Assembly: GCA_963824225.1 (NCBI GenBank)
Contig: CAWGOF010000003.1
Coordinates: 1,488,001 to 1,552,000 of the forward strand
DNA length: 64,000 nucleotides
Origin: CAWGOF01 sp963824225
Lineage (GTDB): Bacteria; Acidobacteriota; Polarisedimenticolia; Polarisedimenticolales; Polarisedimenticolaceae
Direction: 5' to 3'
Below are positions 54,978 to 62,610 of this stretch, in pieces. The notes under the pieces were generated by a model. It saw only the letters and a list, made by a program, of their open reading frames with translations, had not been told where the DNA came from and searched no databases. Both the position numbers and the translations under genes were made by a program. Within the stretch, counting starts at the first letter, position 1, and each line of letters starts with the position of its first letter.

Positions 54978-55005
54978 CGGCGGGCCCGGGAAGCCAGGCC
55001 CGCCG
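54978..55005. terminator. hairpin between DUF4398 and L,D-transpeptidase genes
   Basis: CGGCGGGCC and GGCCCGCCG form a perfect nine-base stem with a ten-base loop in the 141-base gap. On the minus strand there is no U-tract behind it (on the plus strand TTT follows), so it may be a Rho-assisted stop, an attenuating hairpin or an RNA-stability element rather than a classic terminator. Confidence 0.4.
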
Positions 55006-55038
55006 TTTCGATGCGCGGGGAAGGATCCTGGAACGAGC

Positions 55039-55644
55039 TTAGCGACGCGCCGCCTTCGAGGCTTCCATCGCCTGCAGGATCTCGTTGCGGATCTGCTCGA
55101 CGTTCTGCTTCGCCGCATCGGCCTTGGCCTTGGCCTGGAGGTACCGCTCCTCGGCCATCGCCGCGTCGACCTCGGCGAGCGAGGTCTCGATGCCCGCCAG
55201 ATCGCTCTTCATCGCAGCGATGTCGGCCTGGCTGCCCTTGCCGCGCGGAGCCTGGTCGAGCAGGGTCTTGACCTCCTCGATCGCCGTCTTGGCCTCGGCC
55301 ATCAGGGTGGTTGCCTCCTCGCGCGCCCGGGTCTTGCCGGCCGCGGCGTCGGCGGCGGCCTTGTCGGCCGCGGACTTGGCCGCTGCCGCCAGTTCCTTGG
55401 ACTTGTCGTAGGAGCGGAAGAGGGCGAACTTCTCCTGCTGCACCTTCAGCTCGGCATCGAGGTCGCGCTTGGCGCTCTCGGCCGCGGCGAGCGACTCGGG
55501 GGCGTACTCGCCCGCTCCCGCCGAGGTCGCGCTCTGTATCGAGGCGTCGACCGACTGGATCTCCGTCTCCGGCGGCTTTGCACAGCCCGACGCGACGAGA
55601 GCCAACAACGCGAGCCCCAACCCCGTGACGACGAACTTCCTCAT
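55039..55644 (-). CDS. DUF4398-like coiled-coil lipoprotein
   Basis: 201 residues. A lipoprotein signal (LALLALVASGCAKPPE, with the Cys at the lipobox) precedes almost uninterrupted Ala/Lys/Glu-rich helix (ESLAAAESAKRDLDAELKVQQEKFALF, AAKSAADKAAADAAAGKTRAREEATTL, LAEVDAAMAEERYLQAKAKADAAKQN), as in DUF4398 proteins. Likely a periplasmic spacer or peptidoglycan-associated scaffold. The ATG at 55644 has GGAG eight bases upstream; a GTG at 55653 is possible. It is divergent from the PBP1C-like gene, 249 bases apart, a gap in which I see no clear promoter. Confidence 0.8.
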   Translation of the reverse strand: MRKFVVTGLGLALLALVASGCAKPPETEIQSVDASIQSATSAGAGEYAPESLAAAESAKRDLDAELKVQQEKFALFRSYDKSKELAAAAKSAADKAAADAAAGKTRAREEATTLMAEAKTAIEEVKTLLDQAPRGKGSQADIAAMKSDLAGIETSLAEVDAAMAEERYLQAKAKADAAKQNVEQIRNEILQAMEASKAARR

Positions 55645-55893
55645 GAGCTGCACTCCACTTCTGTGGACGCCCTTCGCGTGACTGCGGGGGCGACCCCTCG
55701 ATTCGATCGTGGCGGAACGACTCCGCCCGTCGCGCCATCCTAGCGTACTTGGACCGGGTTTTCCCCTACCGCTTTCTTAGCCGACAATCCATAGAATCCT
55801 GAATGGTAACTTGAAGCCGGCTCGGCGTTCGACAATACGCCGTATCGGCTGTACCTCTGGAATGGACGGGTCGGTCCGAGGGGACTGGATCAC

Positions 55894-58800
55894 ATGGCGA
55901 AAGTCTGGGCCTGGGGCGGAGCGGCGCGGCCTGCGCGAACCGGTGCGGAACCGCGTCGCGAGCCGGCTCAGCACGCCGACTCGGGCGCGGTCCCCACGGG
56001 ACGCTCGCGCCGCCGCGTCTGGATCGTCTCGATCCTGGTGCTCGCAGTTATCGTGGGCCTCGAGGCCCGGACGTCGTGGCTCCAGTCGTGGCTGTTCGCG
56101 GCCGTGGCGCGCCGGATGACCTTCGGCTTCGACGACGCCCCGGGCTCGGCGACCCGCTACCCGACGGGGGGCCCGTACGACATTCGCCTGGGTTACGCCC
56201 AGCTGCCGGTGTACCTCGAGCGCCTCGACTCCAGTTTTCGCGTGACCCGCCAGGCTCGGCTCTCCCCCGCGCACCGTTGGCTCGTGGACCTCGGGGTGTT
56301 CGCGATCTACGACGAGAAGGCCCAGGCCGGCCTGCGCGTCCTCGACCGGCACGGGGAGGCGCTCTTCTCCGCCGACTATCCGCAGCGCGTGTACGGCGAC
56401 TTTGCGTCGATCCCTCCGCTCGTCGTGCGCACGCTGCTGTTCATCGAGAACCGGGAGCTGCTCGACGAGCGGCATCCCCGGCTCAACCCGGCGATCGAAT
56501 GGGATCGGCTGGCGCGGGCGCTGCTCGAGAAGGGAGTCGAGCCGCTGCGCCCGAGCCGCCGCGTTCCGGGGGGCAGCACGCTCGCCACGCAGCTCGAGAA
56601 GCTGCGCCACTCCCCCGGCGGCCGTACGGACACGGCCCAGGAGAAGCTGCGCCAGATGCTCTCGGCGTCCCTGCGCGCGTATCAGCGCGGGGAAGAGACG
56701 ATCTCCGCGCGCCGGGAGATCTTCCTCGAGTACGCGAACTCGCTCCCGCTCGCCGCGGCGCCCGGCTTCGGCGAGGTCCAGGGCCTGGGGGACGGCCTGT
56801 GGGCCTGGTTCGGCGCCGACGTCGCCGAGGCCAACCGACTCCTCGCGTCGGAGCTGCCCGACGACCAGAACCCCGAGCTCGATGCGCGCGCCCGGGTGTT
56901 CCGCAAAGTGCTCGCGCTGTGCCTGGCCCAGCGCCGCCCGGCGTACTACCTGCAGCGCGACCCGTCGGCGCTCACGGCGCTGTCCGAGCGCTACCTGCAC
57001 CTACTCCACGACGCGGGCGTCGTGACCGGCGCGCTCTACGAGCGCGCGCTGGCCCAGACCGTGACACTGCGCGACCGCGCTCCCGCGGCCGCGCCGATGA
57101 GCCTCGTGTGGAAGCCGGTCCAGGGCGTGCGCACCCGGCTCGCCTCGGCGCTCGGAACGAGCGGCCTCTACGAGCTCGACCGGCTCGATCTGTCGGCGCG
57201 CACGACGTTCGATCGCGAGACGCAGAGCGCCGTCCTCGCCGCGCTGCACGAGCTGCACGACCCGACGGTCGCGAAGCAAGCCGGCCTGATGGGGCGCCAC
57301 CTCCTCGGACCCGGCGACCCGTCGCAGGTCGTCTATAGCTTCACGCTGTACGAGCACGTCGGCGACGCGAACCTGTTGCGCGTCCAGGCCGACACGTACG
57401 AGCAGCCGTTGAACATCAACGAGGCCGTCAAGCTCGAGCTCGGCTCGACGGCCAAGCTGCGCACGCTCGTCACGTACCTCGAGATCGTCGCCGCGCTCCA
57501 TGCGCAGTACGCGAGCGAGCCGAGCGCGAAGCTCCGCGCGCTCGACCTGCCGCGGAGCGACCGGCTGGCCCAGTGGGCGGTCGAGCACCTGGCGCACAAC
57601 ACGGATCGCAGCCTGCCGCGGATGCTCGAAGCCGCGATGGAGCGGCGCTACTCGGCCGGTCCCGGCGAGGCGTTCTTCACCGGCGGCGGACGGCACGTGT
57701 TCTCGAACTTCGATCGGAAGGAGAACGGGCGGCTCCCCACCGTGCGCGAGGCGTTTCGCGAGTCGATCAACCTGCCGTTCATCCGGCTGATGCGCGACAT
57801 CGTCCAGTACTACACGCTGCGCGTGCCCGGCTCCTCGGCGCGGATCCTCGAGGACGTGACCGATCCACGGCGCCAGCAGTACCTCGAGCGGTTCGCCGAC
57901 ACCGAGGGTCGCGCGTTCCTGCGCCGATTCTACGTGAAGCACCATGGCCAGAACGCCGAGGAGGCGCTGTCGGCGGTGCTGGCCGAGGTCGGTCCGTCCC
58001 CGCGACGAGTCGCGGCCCTCGTGCGCTCGGCGCGCCCGACGCTCGATTTCGACACGTTCGCCTCGATCGTGCGCGGACGCACCCGGGACTCACGGATCTT
58101 CGAGTCCACGCTGCACGACCTGTACGACTCGTTCGCGCCCGGACGATTCGGGCTCGCCGACCGCGGCTACCTGGCGGGCGTCCACCCGCTGCGGCTGTGG
58201 CTCCTCGAATACCTCGGGCGGCGACCCAACGCCTCGTTCGACGAGGTCGTGAGCCAGAGCGCGGCCGAGCGCCAGGCGGTCTACGGCTGGCTGTTCAGCA
58301 CGCGGCGCAAGAACGCGCAGGACACGCGGATCCGCACGCTGCTCGAGGTCGAGGCGTTCCTCGAGATCCACCGGGCGTGGAAGCGCCTGGGGTATCCGTT
58401 CGAGACGCTCGTGCCGAGCTACGCGACCGCGATCGGCAGCTCGGCCGATCGCCCCGCGGCTCTGGCGGAGCTCGTGGGGATCGTTCTGGCCGACGGCGTG
58501 CGCTACAAGACCGCGCGCGTCGACGAGCTGCTGTTCGGCGCGAGCACGCCGTACGAGACCGAGCTCGCCCGCCGCGACGAGCCGGGTGAGCGCGTGCTGC
58601 CCGCGGCGGTCGCGGCGCGCGTGCGCCGCGAGCTGATCGGGACCGTGGAGCACGGCACGGCGCGGCGGGTCAGCGGCGCCGTGGTGCTGCACGACGGCTC
58701 TGTGCTGGCGATCGGCGGCAAGACCGGGACGGGCGACAATCGCCGCGAGATCTTCGGCAACCGCGGACAGGTCATCGAGTCCCGCGCGGTCAACCGGACG

Positions 58801-58986
58801 GCGACGTTCGTGTTCTTCCTGGGCTCGCGGTTCTTCGGGACGATCACGAGCTACGTCCCCGGACCCCAGGCCGACGACTACGAGTTCACCAGCTCGCTCA
58901 GCCTCCAGGTGCTGAAGCACCTGCTGCCCCAGCTGCTGCCGCTCGTCGATCCCCCCACGACGGCCGACGCTCGCGCCGCGAGCTGA
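55894..58986 (+). CDS. bifunctional class A penicillin-binding protein (PBP1C-like)
   Basis: 1030 residues. A short cytoplasmic tail and one membrane anchor (RVWIVSILVLAVIVGLEA) precede a transglycosylase domain: FIENRELLDERHPRLNPAIEWDRLARALL with the catalytic Glu, and GGSTLATQLEKLRHSPGGRT. The transpeptidase domain has SxxK in ELGSTAKLRT, SxN in FRESINLPFIRLM and KTG in IGGKTGTGDN. Lengthy inserts make it much bigger than E. coli PBP1C. It polymerises and cross-links peptidoglycan at the outer face of the inner membrane, next to two L,D-transpeptidase genes. Confidence 0.9.
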   Translation: MAKVWAWGGAARPARTGAEPRREPAQHADSGAVPTGRSRRRVWIVSILVLAVIVGLEARTSWLQSWLFAAVARRMTFGFDDAPGSATRYPTGGPYDIRLGYAQLPVYLERLDSSFRVTRQARLSPAHRWLVDLGVFAIYDEKAQAGLRVLDRHGEALFSADYPQRVYGDFASIPPLVVRTLLFIENRELLDERHPRLNPAIEWDRLARALLEKGVEPLRPSRRVPGGSTLATQLEKLRHSPGGRTDTAQEKLRQMLSASLRAYQRGEETISARREIFLEYANSLPLAAAPGFGEVQGLGDGLWAWFGADVAEANRLLASELPDDQNPELDARARVFRKVLALCLAQRRPAYYLQRDPSALTALSERYLHLLHDAGVVTGALYERALAQTVTLRDRAPAAAPMSLVWKPVQGVRTRLASALGTSGLYELDRLDLSARTTFDRETQSAVLAALHELHDPTVAKQAGLMGRHLLGPGDPSQVVYSFTLYEHVGDANLLRVQADTYEQPLNINEAVKLELGSTAKLRTLVTYLEIVAALHAQYASEPSAKLRALDLPRSDRLAQWAVEHLAHNTDRSLPRMLEAAMERRYSAGPGEAFFTGGGRHVFSNFDRKENGRLPTVREAFRESINLPFIRLMRDIVQYYTLRVPGSSARILEDVTDPRRQQYLERFADTEGRAFLRRFYVKHHGQNAEEALSAVLAEVGPSPRRVAALVRSARPTLDFDTFASIVRGRTRDSRIFESTLHDLYDSFAPGRFGLADRGYLAGVHPLRLWLLEYLGRRPNASFDEVVSQSAAERQAVYGWLFSTRRKNAQDTRIRTLLEVEAFLEIHRAWKRLGYPFETLVPSYATAIGSSADRPAALAELVGIVLADGVRYKTARVDELLFGASTPYETELARRDEPGERVLPAAVAARVRRELIGTVEHGTARRVSGAVVLHDGSVLAIGGKTGTGDNRREIFGNRGQVIESRAVNRTATFVFFLGSRFFGTITSYVPGPQADDYEFTSSLSLQVLKHLLPQLLPLVDPPTTADARAAS

Positions 58987-59027
58987 CGTTTTCCGGCATC
59001 CGATTTCGCTTTCGTGGCCCGTGCGGT

Positions 59028-59057
59028 TTGTCCGCGCCCGCTTGCCGAACCTATGTT
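59028..59057 (+). promoter_or_regulatory. sigma-70-like promoter for the DUF4097-type gene
   Basis: TTGTCC (59028-59033), an 18-base spacer and TATGTT (59052-59057). The -10 belongs to the motif GAACCTATGTT, which also occurs (as GAACCTATATT) ahead of the genes starting at 3243 and 32965 on the minus strand. Leader to ATG 59084 is short and contains GGGGAGG. Confidence 0.5.
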
Positions 59058-59083
59058 TGGAAGGCAACGGGGAGGTGACGGTA

Positions 59084-60211
59084 ATGTCGACGACACGGTC
59101 TCGCTTGGTGCTCCATCTGTTCGGTCTGACCCTCGCGCTCGCTCCCGCTCTGGCCGCCGAGCGCGTCGAGAAAACGCTCGATCTGACCCAGCCTCTGGCA
59201 CGCGGCGCGAAGCTCAACGTCGAGAACCTGGTGGGTGCGATCGTTGTGCGCGGGGACCGCACGGGCGGCCGCGCCGTGGCGCACGCCCGCGTCGTCGTCG
59301 AGGCCGAGACCTGGACCGAGGCCAAGGCGATCGCCGACTCGTTCGCCCTCACCCCGTCGACCGAGGGCGGCACGACGTCGATCCGCGTGTCCTACCCGGT
59401 CGACCGGTTCAGCGCGTTCAAGCTTCCGCGAGGGGAGAAGAGCGGGATCATGGCCAAGTGGGTCACGCCGTTGATCCACAAGACCACGGTCGTCGCGCAG
59501 TACGGCGGACGGAGCGTCGAGGTCGGGTCGGCGAAGGGCGCGGCGGCGGTCGCCGTGTACCTCGAGGTCGAGGTGCCGCTCGAGATCGAGGCCACGCTGC
59601 GCCAGACGGTCGGGACGGTCCAGGCGGTCGGAGTTCGCGGGAAGTTCACGCTCGAGGTCGTCGAGGGCCAGATCGTCGCCGAACAGGTCTACGGGACGCT
59701 GGCGACGCGCACCGGTGGCGGGGACGTCGTCGTGCGCAAGTTCACGGGGCCGGGGATCGACATGCAGACCGCGTCGGGCCGGCTCGAGCTCGTCGACGTC
59801 CGCGCCGACGAGACCCGCGTGCGCAGCGGGAGTGGAGAGATCGGCGGATCGGCGATCACGACCAAGGCGCTCCACATCGAGAGCGGGACGGGCGAGGTGC
59901 GCCTGGCCGAGCTCGATGCGGTCGCGCTCGACGTGGCCAGCGGCTCGGGCCTCGTCGACCTGGGGGTCCGGATCACGCGGACGCGCCAGGTGACGGTCAA
60001 GACGGACACCGGGGACGTCGTGCTGCGCGTCAGCCCGACCACGCCGTTCGCCCTGCTCGCCGAGTCCGGGGAGGGCTCGGTCCAGCACAAGGACGTCGCG
60101 GCCGAGGTGCTCGACCTGGACAAGAACCGCGTGCAGCTCAAGCGCGGCAAGGGCGGCGCGGATTTCCGGGTCACGAGCACGAAGGGCGACGTGCTCGTCC
60201 GGCCGAGCTGA
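59084..60211 (+). CDS. DUF4097-type secreted adhesin-like protein
   Basis: 375 residues with a signal peptide (LVLHLFGLTLALAPALAAE). The body is a right-handed beta-helix-like repeat typical of DUF4097/adhesin domains: KLNVENLVGAIVVRGDRTGG, SIRVSYPVDRF, GDVVVRKFTGPGIDMQTASGRLELVDV, RVRSGSGEIGGSAI, LHIESGTGEVRLAELDAVALDVASGSG and VTVKTDTGDVVLRVSP. Such proteins sit in the envelope and respond to stress in some bacteria; the role is unknown. ATG 59084 with GGGGAGG at good spacing is preferred over a GTG-type upstream start. Confidence 0.82.
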   Translation: MSTTRSRLVLHLFGLTLALAPALAAERVEKTLDLTQPLARGAKLNVENLVGAIVVRGDRTGGRAVAHARVVVEAETWTEAKAIADSFALTPSTEGGTTSIRVSYPVDRFSAFKLPRGEKSGIMAKWVTPLIHKTTVVAQYGGRSVEVGSAKGAAAVAVYLEVEVPLEIEATLRQTVGTVQAVGVRGKFTLEVVEGQIVAEQVYGTLATRTGGGDVVVRKFTGPGIDMQTASGRLELVDVRADETRVRSGSGEIGGSAITTKALHIESGTGEVRLAELDAVALDVASGSGLVDLGVRITRTRQVTVKTDTGDVVLRVSPTTPFALLAESGEGSVQHKDVAAEVLDLDKNRVQLKRGKGGADFRVTSTKGDVLVRPS

Positions 60212-60226
60212 AGCGCTAGGGCGGGT

Positions 60227-60454
60227 CTACATCGGGCGCCCGCCGTTCCGCGCATCGCGGATCTGACGCAACAGCAGCGTGATCACGAATACGAGCAGCA
60301 CGGCCGACAGCTCCATCAGTCGGCCGCTCGAGTACTTTCCGCGCAAGACCGTCATCCCGAACGCGTTCGAGACCTGCTCGAACAGGGCCAGGCCCAGCAG
60401 GACGAACGCGCCGAAGAACAACACGCGCGACACGAGCGAGAACAGCTTCTCCAT
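60227..60454 (-). CDS. small two-helix membrane protein
   Basis: 75 residues: LFSLVSRVLFFGAFVLLGLALFEQVSNAFG and LMELSAVLLVFVITLLLRQIRDARNG are two membrane segments around a short loop (YSSGR). No family recognised. A 20-base gap separates it from the lipoprotein gene upstream on the same strand, so they likely share a transcript. Confidence 0.6.
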   Translation of the reverse strand: MEKLFSLVSRVLFFGAFVLLGLALFEQVSNAFGMTVLRGKYSSGRLMELSAVLLVFVITLLLRQIRDARNGGRPM

Positions 60455-60474
60455 CGTCCCCTCCGGACCGGCCG

Positions 60475-60768
60475 CTAGCGGCGCGGAATCACGAGCACCT
60501 GGTCGCGGGCGGCGCCGCTCGCGACGTTCAACCGGACGCCGACGATCCGGTCGTCGGACTGCTCGAACCACATCACGACCTGGTACTGGCGACCCTCGAC
60601 CGGTGTGACCGCCACGAGGCGACCGTATTCCTGAGGGATCGTGCTCCCACCCTGCCGCGGCTCGAAGCCGAATGCAGGGGCCGGAGCCTTCTGTTCGATC
60701 CGCGTGCACGACAGGACCAGCAGGGACGAGAGCCCCACGAGCAGCCAAGCTCGCGCTTTCCTGGCCAT
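60475..60768 (-). CDS. small lipoprotein of unknown function
   Basis: 97 residues from ATG 60768, where AAGGAG lies six bases upstream; the next codon upstream (GTG 60771) is less well spaced. Lipoprotein signal LLVGLSSLLVLSCTRIE with Cys at the lipobox, then a Pro-rich linker and a small beta domain (EGRQYQVVMWFEQSDDRIVGVRLNVA, QVLVIPRR). Not recognised further. Confidence 0.65.
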   Translation of the reverse strand: MARKARAWLLVGLSSLLVLSCTRIEQKAPAPAFGFEPRQGGSTIPQEYGRLVAVTPVEGRQYQVVMWFEQSDDRIVGVRLNVASGAARDQVLVIPRR

Positions 60769-60910
60769 CACGAACTCCTTTTTACCGCTTCGAGCGTGCC
60801 CCGCGACGGAAGCGAAACCGTCTACCTCGCCGCTTCGTCCCTATATACACCAATCCGCCGCGGTCAGGGCGGGTGGTATTCTCGGCCGGAATCGGCGGGG
60901 GGCCTGCACA

Positions 60911-61861
60911 ATGGCGGAGAAGAGTACGGGTCTCTCGATCCTGAAGTGGAGCGCGGTCGGCTGCCTGGGCTGTCTGGGTGTCGTCGTGCTGCTGGGTGGA
61001 ATCGCGGTCGGCGTCGGCTGGCTCGGTGCACGGAGCACGAAGATCGAGCCCCATGAGGTGGCGCGCGAGCTTCCGCACCAAGCTGCGCCCGCGCCGACGC
61101 CCCCCACGGACGCCGCCGTGCCCAGCGCGGAGCAACTGGCCCCGGGGCCACCCTCGCAGGCGGCGGGACGCGTGCTCCTCGATCTGCGCCAGGCCGGGTT
61201 CAAGATCGAGCCCGGCGAGCCGGGGGGGAAGGTCCGCGTCGAAGCCACGTACGACAAGAAGCATCACGAGCTCGAGGAGTCGCTCGAAGAGCCGCTCGGC
61301 CACCCGTGGGTGTACCGCGTGAAGTTCAGGCAGATCGGCGGAGGCTTCTTCCACAGCATCTTCGCGCCCAAGACCGAGGTCACGATCTACCTTCCACCCG
61401 ACGTGCCGATCGACCTCGAGATCGACGTGCAGCAGGGTGGAGCCGAGATCGAGCTCGGGGGTCTGTGGCTCTCGACCGCGCGCGTATCGGCGACGCAGGG
61501 CGGCTGTGAGCTGGCGGTGTCCCAGCCGCTGCGTGCACCGATGTCGCGCTTCGATTTCTCGGCCAAGATGGGCGGCGGCGCGGTCAAGTCGCTCGGCAAC
61601 GCGAGCCCAGCCAAGGTCTACGTCGATTGCAGCATGGGCGGCATGGCGCTCGATCTCCGCGGAGCGTGGACCCAGAACGCGGCGATCACGATCGAAGCCA
61701 GCATGGGCGGCATGGACGTCATCCTGCCGAGCGACGTGACGCTGCGCGGACTCCCCGACGGGGACGCGTCGGTCGGCGTCGAGCCCGAGCCCGAGGTTTC
61801 CCGGCCGACGCTGACCTTTTCGGTCGACCGCTCGGCCCAGAAGAACATCACGTTCCGCTAG
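60911..61861 (+). CDS. membrane-anchored beta-helix protein (DUF4097/toast-rack-like)
   Basis: 316 residues. One membrane anchor (WSAVGCLGCLGVVVLLGGIAVGVGWLG), a Pro/Ala-rich linker (residues 50-85), then a soluble beta-repeat domain: AGFKIEPGEPGGKVRVEATYDKK, TEVTIYLPPDVPIDLEIDVQQGGAEIELGG, CSMGGMALDLRGAW, ASMGGMDVILPSDVTLRG. The paired CSMGGM/ASMGGM blocks are repeats of one coil. It resembles the cell-wall-active antibiotic response/LiaF-type and DUF4097 domains. Role unknown, likely envelope sensing. ATG 60911. Confidence 0.75.
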   Translation: MAEKSTGLSILKWSAVGCLGCLGVVVLLGGIAVGVGWLGARSTKIEPHEVARELPHQAAPAPTPPTDAAVPSAEQLAPGPPSQAAGRVLLDLRQAGFKIEPGEPGGKVRVEATYDKKHHELEESLEEPLGHPWVYRVKFRQIGGGFFHSIFAPKTEVTIYLPPDVPIDLEIDVQQGGAEIELGGLWLSTARVSATQGGCELAVSQPLRAPMSRFDFSAKMGGGAVKSLGNASPAKVYVDCSMGGMALDLRGAWTQNAAITIEASMGGMDVILPSDVTLRGLPDGDASVGVEPEPEVSRPTLTFSVDRSAQKNITFR

Positions 61862-61864
61862 GCG

Positions 61865-62584
61865 TTACCAGCCCATGAGATCCATGCGGTCGAGGATCAC
61901 GTCGCCGTATCGGTGCATGCGATCCGGGCTACGGCGGCGCGGGTTCGGCAGGCACGCCGCGAGGCGCGCCGACTCGCCGCGATCGAGGCTCGACGCCCCA
62001 CGACCGTAGTACTTGCGGGCCGCGGCCTCGGCCCCATACACGCCGTCGCCCCACTCGACGACGTTCAGGTACAGCTCGAGCAGACGCGACTTGGGCACGA
62101 TCGCATCGGCCGCGTAGGCCAGCGGAACCTCGAGCGCCTTGCGGGCGAACGAGCCGTGGGACGTCAAGAAAAGGTTCTTGACCAGCTGCTGCGTGATCGT
62201 CGATCCGCCGCGCCAAGCGCGGCGCCGGCGGTTGTCGTCGACCGCCTCCTGCACCGCGCCCCAGTCGACGCCGTGGTGCGTCAGGAACCTCGAGTCCTCC
62301 GCCGCGATCACGGCGTGCTCGAGGTGGTTCGAGATCTGCCCGCGCGCGACGGGCACGCACTGCTTGCGGTACGGCCGGCCGTCGATCCACGCTTCGACGC
62401 GGCGCTGGACCTGCATCGCCGTCGTCGGCGGATCGACCCACCGCAGCGCGACGAGACACGCCAGGCACACGAGCACGTACGAGGCGACGACGACGACGAG
62501 CCAGCGGGCGACGCGGGCGAGGAGCCGCCTGAGCCGGCCTCGCCCGCCGCGCTTCGCCCAACCCCGCGGAAGGCGCCTGCCCAT
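61865..62584 (-). CDS. mtgA: monofunctional biosynthetic peptidoglycan transglycosylase MtgA
   Basis: 239 residues. Basic N-terminus, one membrane anchor (RWLVVVVASYVLVCLACLVAL), then the GT51 domain: HAVIAAEDSRFLTHHGVDWGAVQEAV with the catalytic Glu, WRGGSTITQQLVKNLFLTSHGSFARKALEVPLA, RLLELYLNVVEWGDGVYGAEAAARKYYG. It polymerises lipid II glycan strands. Three bases separate its stop from that of the convergent toast-rack-like gene. It is divergent from the RNB gene by 26 bases. Confidence 0.95.
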   Translation of the reverse strand: MGRRLPRGWAKRGGRGRLRRLLARVARWLVVVVASYVLVCLACLVALRWVDPPTTAMQVQRRVEAWIDGRPYRKQCVPVARGQISNHLEHAVIAAEDSRFLTHHGVDWGAVQEAVDDNRRRRAWRGGSTITQQLVKNLFLTSHGSFARKALEVPLAYAADAIVPKSRLLELYLNVVEWGDGVYGAEAAARKYYGRGASSLDRGESARLAACLPNPRRRSPDRMHRYGDVILDRMDLMGW

Positions 62585-62610
62585 GGGAGGGATGGTAACG
62601 TCTCCCTGCC

